A stretch of 64,000 nucleotides of DNA from contig CAJUST010000010.1 of the NCBI GenBank assembly GCA_910589105.1, positions 1-64,000 on the forward strand. Direction: 5' to 3'. Shown piece by piece: positions 8,604 to 17,689 of the stretch. The DNA is from an uncultured Lachnospiraceae bacterium (GTDB lineage: Bacteria > Bacillota > Clostridia > Lachnospirales > Lachnospiraceae). Each line of letters starts with the position of its first letter. The stretch's first letter is position 1. The position numbers and the translations under genes were made by a program. The notes beneath the pieces are model-generated. The model worked only from the letters and a program-made list of their open reading frames with translations, searched no databases and was not told where the DNA came from.

Positions 8604-9632
8604 TTACATTTTATTTAATAATGCGTATGTCCTTCCAGCAATATCATTTAGTTTCTCCTGATACTGCACAGCTCCCAGATCATATGCAACTTTGGGCATT
8701 CCATAAACGACACAGGTGGATTCGTCCTGTCCGATTGTTTTCGCTCCGGCATTGCGCATGGCAAGCAGCCCTTTCGCGCCATCGCCGCCCATGCCTGTTA
8801 AAAGGATTCCAACGGCATTTGCCCCCGCCGTCTTTGCCACGGATTCAAAAAGCACATCTACAGAAGGGCAGTGGCCGTTTACTTTCGGGCCTTTTTTACA
8901 TTCTACCTGATACATCCCATTTACTTTCACCAGATGCATGTGCATATCCCCGCCCGGGGCAAGCAGCAAATGACCGGGAAGCACTCTGTCTCCCGTCTTC
9001 GCTTCTTTCACCTGAATCCGGCACTGGTCATTTAAACGCTTCGCATACATTTCCGTAAATCCTGCCGGCATATGCTGCGTGACAACGACCCCGGGTATGT
9101 CGGTTCCAAATTCTTTTACAACAGCAAAAATCGCTTCCGTTCCGCCTGTGGAAGCCCCAATCGCCACAACGTTATTTTTTCCTTTCGAGGAAAGCGCCTG
9201 TGGTTCCTGAACGGCTACCGTCCTCTTTATATTGCTGATTTTCGCTGTCGATGCAATCTTTATTTTGACTAAAAGCTCATTTCGGATAAATTCTTCTAAC
9301 TGCGCGCGGTTTGAAACCGCAGGTTTCGCCACAAAATCTACAGCTCCCGCATTCAATGCATCAAACACCTTATCATTTAAGGAACTAATGACTAATACGG
9401 GAAGCGGATACTGCGGCATAAGCTTCCGCAAAAAATCTATCCCGTTCATTCTTGGAAGTTCCACATCCAACGTCATGACGTCCGGTTTATACTTGATAAT
9501 CGCATCTCTTGCTTCATAAGGATCTCTTGCAGTCGCCACCACCTGTATTGCAGTGTCCCGTTTCATATTTTGGACCAGCAGCTCCCGAAAAACTAAGGAA
9601 TCTTCCACTACCAGAACTCTAATTGGTCGCAT
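8604..9632 (-). CDS. cheB: Protein-glutamate methylesterase CheB
   Basis: A 342-residue CheB. The N-terminal receiver has Asp56 in TLDVELPRMNG. After a linker comes the methylesterase domain with the catalytic Ser in GASTGGTEA, His in TQHMPAGF and Asp in GMGGDGAKG. It removes methyl groups from, or deamidates, chemoreceptors in adaptation and acts against CheR, encoded immediately upstream. cheR ends two bases before it, so the two are probably translated together. Confidence 0.95.
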   Translation of the reverse strand: MRPIRVLVVEDSLVFRELLVQNMKRDTAIQVVATARDPYEARDAIIKYKPDVMTLDVELPRMNGIDFLRKLMPQYPLPVLVISSLNDKVFDALNAGAVDFVAKPAVSNRAQLEEFIRNELLVKIKIASTAKISNIKRTVAVQEPQALSSKGKNNVVAIGASTGGTEAIFAVVKEFGTDIPGVVVTQHMPAGFTEMYAKRLNDQCRIQVKEAKTGDRVLPGHLLLAPGGDMHMHLVKVNGMYQVECKKGPKVNGHCPSVDVLFESVAKTAGANAVGILLTGMGGDGAKGLLAMRNAGAKTIGQDESTCVVYGMPKVAYDLGAVQYQEKLNDIAGRTYALLNKM

Positions 9633-9634
9633 GC

Positions 9635-10456
9635 CTAATCATTTCCTTCCTTCTTTCTGAATATCGACGGATAAACAATTTGAAACGGCACATTATTCCT
9701 GTCTATCGTTTCTGTCGTCCCTACGAAAAGATACCCGCCGGGTTCCAAAAAATCATAAACTTTTCTTAACAACTGCCGCTTTGTGTCTTCATCAAAATAA
9801 ATCATAACATTCCGCAGAAAAACTGTGTGCATTTTCCGTTTAAACGGAAAAGGATGCATAAGGTTAAACTGGCGGAACAGCACTTCTTTTTTTAATTCGT
9901 CTGTCACTATATACTGCTCTCCTCCGGCAACCGGCTTAAAAAAATGCTTCTTCCAATTAGCGGGGAGATTTTTTAACTGCTCCGCGCTGTAAACTCCGGC
10001 AACTGCCTGCTTTAACACTTTTGTGGATATATCCGTCGCCAGAATCTTAGTATCCCAGTGGTTTCGCTCCAGCCCGAAAAAATCAGCCAGCACCATAGCG
10101 ATGGTATAAGGCTCTTCCCCGGTAGACGCCGCTCCGCACCAAATCCGCAGATTCCTATTCGCGCTTTCTTTTGCCTTAAGCCACGGAAGCACGTTTTTCC
10201 GAAAAAAATCAAAGTGCTCAAATTCACGCATAAAGTAGGTATGGTTTGTCGTTAAAAGATTTACCAGAATCTTTTCCAGTTGACCCGTATTGTCTTTTTT
10301 CAATGCGTCCAGATAATCCGTACAGGTGTTCCACCCGCCTTTTCTCAAGTAATTTTCAAGCCTTCCATTGATAATTACTTTCTTCTGGCTTAAATCAATG
10401 CCATAATTCTGTTTCATATAAACGGAAATTCTCAAAAACTCATCATCCGTAATCAA
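9635..10456 (-). CDS. cheR: Chemotaxis protein methyltransferase CheR
   Basis: A 273-residue SAM-dependent methyltransferase. An N-terminal helical domain contains YGIDLSQKK. The catalytic domain shows IWCGAASTGEEPYTIAM for SAM binding and FLRNVMIYFD, typical of CheR. It methylates glutamates of the chemoreceptors. The best start is TTG at 10456, seven bases after a GGGGGG ribosome site. The only ATG close by is out of frame, and the next in-frame Met would lose conserved sequence. Confidence 0.93.
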   Translation of the reverse strand: MITDDEFLRISVYMKQNYGIDLSQKKVIINGRLENYLRKGGWNTCTDYLDALKKDNTGQLEKILVNLLTTNHTYFMREFEHFDFFRKNVLPWLKAKESANRNLRIWCGAASTGEEPYTIAMVLADFFGLERNHWDTKILATDISTKVLKQAVAGVYSAEQLKNLPANWKKHFFKPVAGGEQYIVTDELKKEVLFRQFNLMHPFPFKRKMHTVFLRNVMIYFDEDTKRQLLRKVYDFLEPGGYLFVGTTETIDRNNVPFQIVYPSIFRKKEGND

Positions 10457-10489
10457 CTTTCATCCCCCCTGTTATATTCAGGAAAAAAA

Positions 10490-11527
10490 TCAGCAAAATT
10501 GACGGGATATTTTACAACATATGTCGAAAATATCAGGATTAATCTTTGCGCCCGCTTCTTCTTTCATAATCGCAAGGGCTTCTTCCCTGCCGCAGTCCGG
10601 CTCGTCAGTCAATGCGCAATAGCGTTCTACAATCGTTACAATCTGCGCGGAAAGCGGTATTTCATCTTTGCTAAGACCATTTGGATATCCGCTTCCATCC
10701 CAGTTTTCATGGTGGCAGCGTATAATATCCGCCGTCACCGCCATAAAATCGTTATAATCATTTGTCACATCTAAATCTTTGATAAACTGTGACCCAATGT
10801 CAGTATGTGTCTTAAGCACTGCAATTTCTTCTTCTGTAAGCCCCTCTTTTTTCCTGAGGATTTCTACGGGAATCCCAATATTCCCGATGTCGCAAAGCGG
10901 AGCGGCAATTTCTATCGTATCTATAAAAGTATCGGAAACTTTACTCTCAAACAGCGGAGATAACTGCATCCCCTGAGCCAAAAAACGGCAATTCTTCTGA
11001 AACCGCTCCAAGCGCTCTTTGCTTTCATTGGAATTTTTCGCCACAATGTTTGCAAGGGCATATAAAATGTTTTTCTTTTCCTGCTCAATCTGCTTCAACT
11101 GTTCATGCACCGAAACTGTAAGCCTGCGGTTTAACTCAATTCTCGCCTGCTTTTCTTTGTACAGACGCAGATGGACGCCGACGCGCGCTTCTATGACTTC
11201 CGTCACAAACGGCTTTGTGATATAATCCTCTCCGCCAAGGGAGAGACCCTCGACAATATCTTCCGGATGGTCAAATGCCGAAATAAAAACAATCGGTATT
11301 TGTTTCGTTTGTTCATTGCTTTTTAAAATACGGCATAATTCATATCCATCCATCTCCGGCATGGATATATCCGTTAAAATTAACTGCGGCTGCGCTTTCG
11401 AAACCAGTTCTAGCGCCATCTTCCCACTGTCCGCCAAAACCGGCTCACAGCCCATATTTTCAATAATATCTTCAAGAATCAGCCGGTTCGTCTCCACATC
11501 GTCTACAATGAGAACTTTCGAATCCAT
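10490..11527 (-). CDS. Response regulator with a degenerate HD-GYP domain
   Basis: A 345-residue protein: receiver (1-120, Asp53 in LTDISMPEMDG, Lys in ITKPF), coiled linker, then an HD-GYP domain that in active members hydrolyses cyclic-di-GMP. Key metal ligands are changed. The usual HDIGK reads CDIGN (Cys212-Asp213), and the earlier ExHxxR His aligns with Arg172 in ERLER. The THTDIG, CHHENWDGSGYP and downstream motifs remain. It may therefore be a weak enzyme or a c-di-GMP/partner-binding regulator. The nearby HD-GYP regulator at 13046-14128 keeps all these residues. RBS GGAGGAGGGG precedes the ATG. Confidence 0.88.
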   Translation of the reverse strand: MDSKVLIVDDVETNRLILEDIIENMGCEPVLADSGKMALELVSKAQPQLILTDISMPEMDGYELCRILKSNEQTKQIPIVFISAFDHPEDIVEGLSLGGEDYITKPFVTEVIEARVGVHLRLYKEKQARIELNRRLTVSVHEQLKQIEQEKKNILYALANIVAKNSNESKERLERFQKNCRFLAQGMQLSPLFESKVSDTFIDTIEIAAPLCDIGNIGIPVEILRKKEGLTEEEIAVLKTHTDIGSQFIKDLDVTNDYNDFMAVTADIIRCHHENWDGSGYPNGLSKDEIPLSAQIVTIVERYCALTDEPDCGREEALAIMKEEAGAKINPDIFDICCKISRQFC

Positions 11528-11546
11528 TTCGTCTTACCCCTCCTCC

Positions 11547-12965
11547 CTAAGTCCCAAGAAGATTATTTAATTCTGCAAATTCCGTCGTAATTTTATCGTA
11601 ATTCTCTTTTTGTATCGCCATCTTAAGCCTTAGCGCGATACGCCCGATTTCACGGGGCGCCCCTGAAGTCAGCGTCCGAACTGTTTCCATAAACATTTCC
11701 GCTTTTTCCCAATTCTCCATTTCTACGCAAAGTATCAATTTAGAAAGGTTGTTCTTTAAATTCTTCAGGTTTTCCGGCGTGCCAAACTGCCGGATATCTT
11801 CCGCCGAGGAATCTTCCACGTCCCCTGCCGGCATTTCTATGTAATCTGTCTGTTCACAAAGAACTTCTTCTTCATTTTCACTAATGCCGACCCAGACGGA
11901 AAAAGAAAATGTGCTTCCTCTGTTCTTTTCACTTTCCACTTCAATCCTGCCGCCCATCAATTCCACTAACTGCTTGCAGATATTAAGCCCTAAGCCCGTA
12001 CCGCCGTATTTTCTGGAAATTGACGCATCGACTTGCGAAAAACTTTGGAATAATTTATCTTTATCTGCGGCGTCAATCCCTATGCCTGTGTCTTTTACCA
12101 TAAAAAACAATTCAATCTTATCATTGACGCGCGCCGTCCGCACTGCCTCAACGGTAATTTTCCCGACAGAAGTAAATTTCTGCGCATTGGAAATCAGGTT
12201 TCCTAAAACCTGGACAATGCGTAGTTCGTCACCGATAATATATTCCGGTATCTGAGGCGATACCGTCATAAAAAAACCAAGCCCTTTTTCTGTAATTTTA
12301 TTGATATGGTTGGATTTTACATAGTCTAACATGCTCCGGAAATTAAACTTCCGCGGCTCAAGCGTGAATTTACCGGCTTCCAATTTCGAAAAATCTAAAA
12401 TGTTATTTATAATTTTGTTCATATCGCCGCAACAACGTTCGATAAGCCTAAGATAACGCTCTACTTTCGTCTCTAATTCTTCTCCTAAAAGCTCTCTGAC
12501 ATTGCCCAGTATGCCATTGACGGGCGTCCGAAGCTCGTGCGTCACATTTGCGACAAATTCCGACTTTACTTTCATAGCCTGCTGGGCTTCCTGTCTGACC
12601 TGCTCAATTTCTTTAGTCAGAAATTCCTTTTCCAGAATATCATTTGCCATGCAAATATATAAACCGGACGTTTCGGTATGATCGACAATTCTGGCTTCCA
12701 CAGGAAAACAAGTCAGGTTCTTGCGGTACGCCACAAGATTCTGAAGCGCATTCCCAAACGGACAGTCCGTTTCAAACCCTTCCTGCGCAGACCGGAATGT
12801 ATTCGGAAAAATATCCTGTATACATTTCCCAGAGAAACCTTCCTCATATTCCAGTTTCTTCCTTGCGGCTGCATTCATATATGTAATCTTTCCGGTCTTA
12901 TCAAATGCCAAAATAATTTCCAGCGTGTCTTCTATTGGAAATACGCCATTCTTTTCCAGTTCCAT
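11547..12965 (-). CDS. PAS-domain sensor histidine kinase
   Basis: A 472-residue soluble kinase. A PAS domain (about 10-115) is followed by a short coiled coil, the HisKA domain with His143 in VTHELRTPVNG, and the HATPase domain with NLISNAQKFT, KDTGIGID and GGTGLGLNICK. A roughly 110-residue C-terminal helical tail has no recognisable Hpt histidine. No transmembrane segment is seen, so the signal is probably internal. The start ATG follows GGGAGGAAGTT. It lies between the two HD-GYP regulator genes and is their likely phosphodonor. Confidence 0.9.
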   Translation of the reverse strand: MELEKNGVFPIEDTLEIILAFDKTGKITYMNAAARKKLEYEEGFSGKCIQDIFPNTFRSAQEGFETDCPFGNALQNLVAYRKNLTCFPVEARIVDHTETSGLYICMANDILEKEFLTKEIEQVRQEAQQAMKVKSEFVANVTHELRTPVNGILGNVRELLGEELETKVERYLRLIERCCGDMNKIINNILDFSKLEAGKFTLEPRKFNFRSMLDYVKSNHINKITEKGLGFFMTVSPQIPEYIIGDELRIVQVLGNLISNAQKFTSVGKITVEAVRTARVNDKIELFFMVKDTGIGIDAADKDKLFQSFSQVDASISRKYGGTGLGLNICKQLVELMGGRIEVESEKNRGSTFSFSVWVGISENEEEVLCEQTDYIEMPAGDVEDSSAEDIRQFGTPENLKNLKNNLSKLILCVEMENWEKAEMFMETVRTLTSGAPREIGRIALRLKMAIQKENYDKITTEFAELNNLLGT

Positions 12966-13045
12966 AACTTCCTCCCACATGAAAGCGAAAAACGGCAGCA
13001 AAAAATATATATACTTCTTTGCTGCCTGCTAACCGTCTTAGGTTC

Positions 13046-14128
13046 TTACGAAAAATTGAACATATTACTTACTTCCACAATATCAAAAAAATCTCTTTTT
13101 GCAAGCCTGAAGCATTCTAGTATGTCTGGCGAAAACTGGCCACACTCACCGTTCATAATCATTTCAAACGCTACTTCCGTAGCATAGGAACTCTTATACA
13201 CCCTCGGACTTATCAGCGCATCATAAACATCTGCGATCGCAACAATCTGCGCGCTGAGCGGAATGTCATCTCCGGCAAGATGGTCAGGATAGCCGTTGCC
13301 GTCCCATCTCTCATGATGATGCCGGCAGATTTCATAGCAATACCGGACAAATTCGTTTGACGTATCCCGGTAAAACTTCTGAAGTATGTCACACCCAATC
13401 GTAGTATGCGTTTTCATAATCTCATATTCTTTATCTGTCAAAGCTCCCGGTTTTAATAATATGGCATCCGGTATGCCAATCTTCCCAATGTCATGCAAAA
13501 CGGAAGCCCTTGCAATTAAATCCATCTGTGCGTTCGTCAAGCCATAATTTGGGAAATATTTCATTACATACTTCAACATCAATCTCGTGTAATACTTGAT
13601 GCGCCTTGTATGCTCTCCCGTTTCCGCGCTTCTGGATTCCACAACGGAACTAAGGGCATCAATCATAAACTCATTGTTGTCGTTAATTTCCTTTTGCTTC
13701 GCTAAAAGCGCTTCTTCCTGCTCTTTTAAACGCAGTTCCATATTCTTCTTATTCTGGTAGAGGTCGATAATATTGCGGCTTCTCTTACGAACAATGTGCG
13801 GATAAAATGGTTTATGTATTACATCAGCCACCCCATAGGAATAAGCTCTGTCTTCACTGTCCCCGATCGTTTCGCTTGTAATTAAAATTACAGGGATCTT
13901 TTCTAAAAGCTCTTTCTCTTTCATAAATTCCAGAACTGTAAATCCGTCCATGACCGGCATTACAATATCTAACAGTATCAATGTAATCTCAGGATTTTCC
14001 TGAATGCGGTCAATCGCTTCCTGTCCATTACATACCTGAATCGTCTCATAATCATCATGAAACATACCGTCAAGTATCATACGGTTGATCTCTTCATCAT
14101 CAACAATCAATATTTGTTGTTTATCCAT
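13046..14128 (-). CDS. HD-GYP response regulator (predicted c-di-GMP phosphodiesterase)
   Basis: A 360-residue regulator with receiver (Asp54 in LLDIVMPVMDG, Lys in HKPFYPH) and a complete HD-GYP domain: GEHTRR, VLHDIGKIGIPD, THTTIG, HHHERWDGNGYP and IADVYDAL. The family hydrolyses cyclic-di-GMP to pGpG or GMP. The ATG chosen follows GGAGAGTTGAC; a longer in-frame start lacks a ribosome site and extends into the promoter. It is the first gene of the 14.1-to-1.7 kb minus-strand cluster. Confidence 0.93.
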   Translation of the reverse strand: MDKQQILIVDDEEINRMILDGMFHDDYETIQVCNGQEAIDRIQENPEITLILLDIVMPVMDGFTVLEFMKEKELLEKIPVILITSETIGDSEDRAYSYGVADVIHKPFYPHIVRKRSRNIIDLYQNKKNMELRLKEQEEALLAKQKEINDNNEFMIDALSSVVESRSAETGEHTRRIKYYTRLMLKYVMKYFPNYGLTNAQMDLIARASVLHDIGKIGIPDAILLKPGALTDKEYEIMKTHTTIGCDILQKFYRDTSNEFVRYCYEICRHHHERWDGNGYPDHLAGDDIPLSAQIVAIADVYDALISPRVYKSSYATEVAFEMIMNGECGQFSPDILECFRLAKRDFFDIVEVSNMFNFS

Positions 14129-14177
14129 GTCAACTCTCCATTTATCTGCTTCCTGAAATCTTTTTTTTCTGTCATCT

Positions 14178-14206
14178 ACGATAACACGTTTATTTGCAAA
14201 TGTCAA
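14178..14206 (-). promoter_or_regulatory. Promoter of the chemotaxis-like cluster
   Basis: TTGACA (14201-14206) and TATCGT (14178-14183) are separated by 17 bases and point to the first regulator gene, whose ATG lies about 50 bases further on. No strong terminator was seen between the following genes, so this could drive the whole cluster. Confidence 0.55.
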
Positions 14207-14323
14207 ATAAATTCTGCTCCTTTCACCCGCAAAACCGGCTTGGTTATTTTATGCAAAACCGGCTCTTTTCACTATGCCGGTTTGCATTTATGATAGGAAA
14301 ACAAAAAAGGAGGAACTTATGCT

Positions 14324-14887
14324 ATGCAAAAAACAACAAAAAAACTGGTTCTTGCCGCGCTTATGGCAGCTTTTACCTGTATTGCCACCATGTTAATAAA
14401 AATTTCAACGCCGACCTTTGGCTATATCCATTTTGGAGACGGTTTCGTTTTATTAAGCGGAATTTTATTAGGCCCAGCCTCTGGAGCGTTGGCGGCGGGC
14501 ATAGGCTCCATGTTCGCAGATCTTTTTTCCGGCTATGCCGCATGGGCGCCTGCCACGCTTCTTATCAAAACGTGTACCGCCATGGCTGCCGGTTTTCTCT
14601 TCTCTGTAATGAAAAACCGCCCAAAATCTCCCCGCGCGCAAAGCGCCGGAGTGATTCTAAGCGGTTTTATCGGCGAAACGGTTATGGTGACGGGATATTT
14701 TCTCTACGAAACAGGACTTGCCGCAATGTCTTCCGGTGGATTTACAAAAGCTGCGCTTGCGGCTGGAGCCGCTTCTGCCGCTTCCGGCGTCCCATTTAAT
14801 ATTGCGCAAGGCATTGCCGGAATCCTGATTAGCCTTATCCTGCTTCCTATCCTGTCAAAAATCCCTGCTATTCGGAATCCACAGTAA
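14324..14887 (+). CDS. ECF transporter S component, substrate unknown
   Basis: A 187-residue membrane protein with five or six hydrophobic helices, the opening KLVLAALMAAFTCIATM and a small-residue-rich core (GPASGALAAGIGSMFADLF). This is the pattern of substrate-binding S components of energy-coupling factor vitamin transporters, which share one ATPase/T-component module encoded elsewhere. RBS AAGGAGG precedes the ATG by ten bases. The leader has two copies of GCAAAACCGGCT and a GCCGGTTTGC complement that could fold, but no vitamin riboswitch core was recognised. The gene converges on galM and overlaps its end by 20 bases. Confidence 0.85.
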   Translation: MQKTTKKLVLAALMAAFTCIATMLIKISTPTFGYIHFGDGFVLLSGILLGPASGALAAGIGSMFADLFSGYAAWAPATLLIKTCTAMAAGFLFSVMKNRPKSPRAQSAGVILSGFIGETVMVTGYFLYETGLAAMSSGGFTKAALAAGAASAASGVPFNIAQGIAGILISLILLPILSKIPAIRNPQ

Positions 14888-15908
14888 GCTTATAAACAGT
14901 AACGGCTTTATAATCTTCACCCGCTAAAAGCAATGGATTTTCAAACGCCGGAATATGGCAGGCGTCTGGAAATGACTGGGATTCCAAACAAAATCCCTGA
15001 CGCATTCCATAGGAAGCTTTTCCCTTTCCATTATGTTCATGGATAAAATTCCCAGTATAGAGCTGGACGCCTGCGCGATCTGTATATGCGTACAGATGTA
15101 TCCCGGTTTCTTCGCAAACAGCTTCCGCCATAAGCGCTAGCCTGCCATGATTGTCTAACACAAAATTATGGTCATACCCTCTGGCATATGTAATCTGGTC
15201 ATAATCAGCTTCAATATCCCTGCCGATTTCTTTCCAATCCGTAAAGTCAAGCGGCGTCCCCTCCACAGGCCGGATTTCCCCTGTCGGGATTGAGCCGGCC
15301 GGCGCCAAAGGGGTAAATGCCTTTGCATAAATTTTTAATTTCTGTTTTAACACATCGCCGGAATCGTGGCCGGCAAGATTGAAGTAACTATGGTTTGTAA
15401 AATTAGCGATTGTGTTTTTATCGGAAACCGCATGAAATTCAATTCGAAGCGAGTTATCCTCTGACAAGGAAAATACAGCATGGATTACCATATTCCCCGG
15501 AAATCCCTGCTCTTTATCCGCGCTGGCAGTCTTTAAGACAAGGCGGTTTAAAGCTTCGTCCATTTCCTCAATTTCCCAGATTTTAAAACTAATTCCATTA
15601 CTGCCGCTGTGCAGGTTATTGCTGCCGCTGTTGGCCTCCAAAGGATACTCCACGCCGTCTATCGTAATGGAGGCATTGGAAATGCGGTTCGCGTTCCTCC
15701 CTACGGCAGCGCCAAAATACAGGCCGCTGTTCTTTAGATACGCTTCCGGCGTATCATATCCCAACACAACGTCGCGCATAACGCCTGACTTATCTAAAAC
15801 GGCAAATGACACAACCGCAGCTCCAAGCGTGCTGATTTTGACGCTGGCGCCATTTGCATTTGTCATTGTAATAAGTTCTGCATCGATCCCAAAATTTTCC
15901 TTTGTCAT
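14868..15908 (-). CDS. galM: Aldose 1-epimerase (mutarotase)
   Basis: A 346-residue GalM-type enzyme that interconverts alpha and beta anomers of galactose, glucose and related sugars. Visible family stretches are GAAVGRNANRIS, the catalytic-His region NHSYFNLAGHD and YTGNFIHEHNGK with PDACHIPAFENP near the end. Length matches the family. The ATG follows AAGAAGGGATTGC. It sits alone between a convergent transporter and a chemoreceptor; no other Leloir gene is adjacent. Confidence 0.93.
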   Translation of the reverse strand: MTKENFGIDAELITMTNANGASVKISTLGAAVVSFAVLDKSGVMRDVVLGYDTPEAYLKNSGLYFGAAVGRNANRISNASITIDGVEYPLEANSGSNNLHSGSNGISFKIWEIEEMDEALNRLVLKTASADKEQGFPGNMVIHAVFSLSEDNSLRIEFHAVSDKNTIANFTNHSYFNLAGHDSGDVLKQKLKIYAKAFTPLAPAGSIPTGEIRPVEGTPLDFTDWKEIGRDIEADYDQITYARGYDHNFVLDNHGRLALMAEAVCEETGIHLYAYTDRAGVQLYTGNFIHEHNGKGKASYGMRQGFCLESQSFPDACHIPAFENPLLLAGEDYKAVTVYKLTVDSE

Positions 15909-15928
15909 GCAATCCCTTCTTTCCTTAG

Positions 15929-17665
15929 CTAATTTTTGTCTGAAGATAGCTTGAATTTCCCAACCTCATTCTCTAAACGGCCGACAATCTGTTTGTTCAA
16001 GTCTGCTTTATTTTCAATATCTTTCATGCTCTCCGACAAATCTGCCGACATTTCTGAAACATTCATTACGCCCCTTGCGCTTTCTTCCACAGCAAGGTTA
16101 ATTGCGCCCATATTTTCTTTAATGGCGTCCATAGACTGCTTTAAGCTCTCAAAGTCCTCTGCAAAGCGTTCCATCATTGCATGGATATCCTGCGCATCTT
16201 TGCTGTAGTCTTCACTTGCGGCAATCAATTTCTGGTAGCCGCCCAGCGCCGTTTTATCCATAAATTCCAACATACGGCGCGCTTCTTTGGCAAGGCTGCC
16301 TACAGATGAAATCACTGCGCCGCTGACCTCCTTAATTTTGACAGCCGCTTTCTCTGAATCCGTGGCAAGGTTTCCAATTTCATTTGCCACAACTGCAAAT
16401 CCTTTGCCCGCATCGCCTGCCCTTGCCGCTTCTATGCTGGCGTTTAACGCAAGCAGGTTCGTCTGTTCTGTAATTTTGATAATATTTTCTGTTAGAAGAT
16501 TAATTTCCTCCACCGCCTTTGCGGCTTCAATTTTCTCCGCAACGGACTGCTCCATTTCCTTAGTCAAATCAAACGCATTTTTCTGCTCTAAGTCTGCATT
16601 TTCGTAAATCTGGCCCGCTTTTTCCGCAATCCGGCGGGCGGATTCGTCCCCCTTCTCCGCCTGTGTGGACACTTTTGCAATCCGGCGGTAAACCTCATCG
16701 ACTGCATCGCTGATTTGCCCCATGGAAGCGGTCGTCTCCTCCATGCCGGCGCTCATTTCTTCCATCGTCGCGGAAATATCAAGCAAATGACTACCCGCTC
16801 TTGTCAAATGCCTCACAACCTTATTCGTCGAACCGTCTAAGGAGTCGGAATCTTTGAAAATATTTGTCATAATGACACGGATATACTCCAACAAAACATT
16901 TAGGTTATCCGCCATTAATTCCATTTCATCTCCAGTACGGACATGTAAGGTCTGCGTCAAATCCCCTTCATTGTGCGCCAGATCATAAATTTTGCGGTTT
17001 ACGCTTCGGATGCTCTTTGTAATGCTGTTTACAAGAAGATTAATGCCAACCAAAACAATAAAAATTGCAAGTCCGCCTATTTGCAGAATTTTCATTTTGG
17101 TCTGCTGCATGATTTTTACGACTTCCGATGCATCAAAATCACTGCCGAGAGCCGCGCAGACATTTCCCTGCGAATCTCTTACCGGCGCATATGCCGTAAT
17201 TAACGGGCCTTGATCCGTATCGTCAATATAATGCTGAACCGATTCCGTCCCTTCAAACACCTGCTTTAGCTCCTCATATGGAACCTCAAACGGCTCGCCT
17301 ATCTTTGCCCGTAAATCAGGCGTATCAGAATCCACTCCATAATAGGCCTTTGTCCCATCTGTAGAAAGTGTGTACAAAAACGCCATGCCGCTGTCCTGCT
17401 TTAAACTGTCTAACTGTTCCACAACATTTTTATACTTTTCCGTATCCTCCTCTCCGGGCTTTATCTGATTTAAACCGTCCCCGTCTAACTGCGATGCAGT
17501 CAGTCTTGCAGCAATACGCGCCTGCTCTACGCCCATATCAATCATACTTTCTGACATCCGCATATAGAACACATATCCCATGAAACAAATTGCCGCAATA
17601 ACCAACACATTTGTAACAAGCAAAATTTTTGCCCGGATGCTTAAGCGCCGTGTTTTTGTCTTCAT
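15929..17665 (-). CDS. Methyl-accepting chemotaxis protein with periplasmic-type Cache domain
   Basis: A 578-residue receptor. Transmembrane helices lie at about 14-35 and 196-216. Between them is a roughly 160-residue extracellular single-Cache-like domain containing YGVDSDTPDLRAKIGE and GPLITAYAPVRDSQGN. HAMP and a signalling domain follow, with TNLLALNASIEAARAGDA and GKGFAVVANEIG. It probably binds a small extracellular metabolite. It lies 20 bases upstream of the galM start codon and in the same direction, so sugar-linked sensing is possible but unproven. Confidence 0.93.
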   Translation of the reverse strand: MKTKTRRLSIRAKILLVTNVLVIAAICFMGYVFYMRMSESMIDMGVEQARIAARLTASQLDGDGLNQIKPGEEDTEKYKNVVEQLDSLKQDSGMAFLYTLSTDGTKAYYGVDSDTPDLRAKIGEPFEVPYEELKQVFEGTESVQHYIDDTDQGPLITAYAPVRDSQGNVCAALGSDFDASEVVKIMQQTKMKILQIGGLAIFIVLVGINLLVNSITKSIRSVNRKIYDLAHNEGDLTQTLHVRTGDEMELMADNLNVLLEYIRVIMTNIFKDSDSLDGSTNKVVRHLTRAGSHLLDISATMEEMSAGMEETTASMGQISDAVDEVYRRIAKVSTQAEKGDESARRIAEKAGQIYENADLEQKNAFDLTKEMEQSVAEKIEAAKAVEEINLLTENIIKITEQTNLLALNASIEAARAGDAGKGFAVVANEIGNLATDSEKAAVKIKEVSGAVISSVGSLAKEARRMLEFMDKTALGGYQKLIAASEDYSKDAQDIHAMMERFAEDFESLKQSMDAIKENMGAINLAVEESARGVMNVSEMSADLSESMKDIENKADLNKQIVGRLENEVGKFKLSSDKN

Positions 17666-17689
17666 GTAAATCCCCAGTCCTCTCCTTTT

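Noticed and set aside
14229..14290. Riboswitch before the ECF S component
   Set aside because: The GCAAAACCGGCT repeats and their complement can fold, but no conserved vitamin or preQ1 aptamer sequence is present and there is no T-run.
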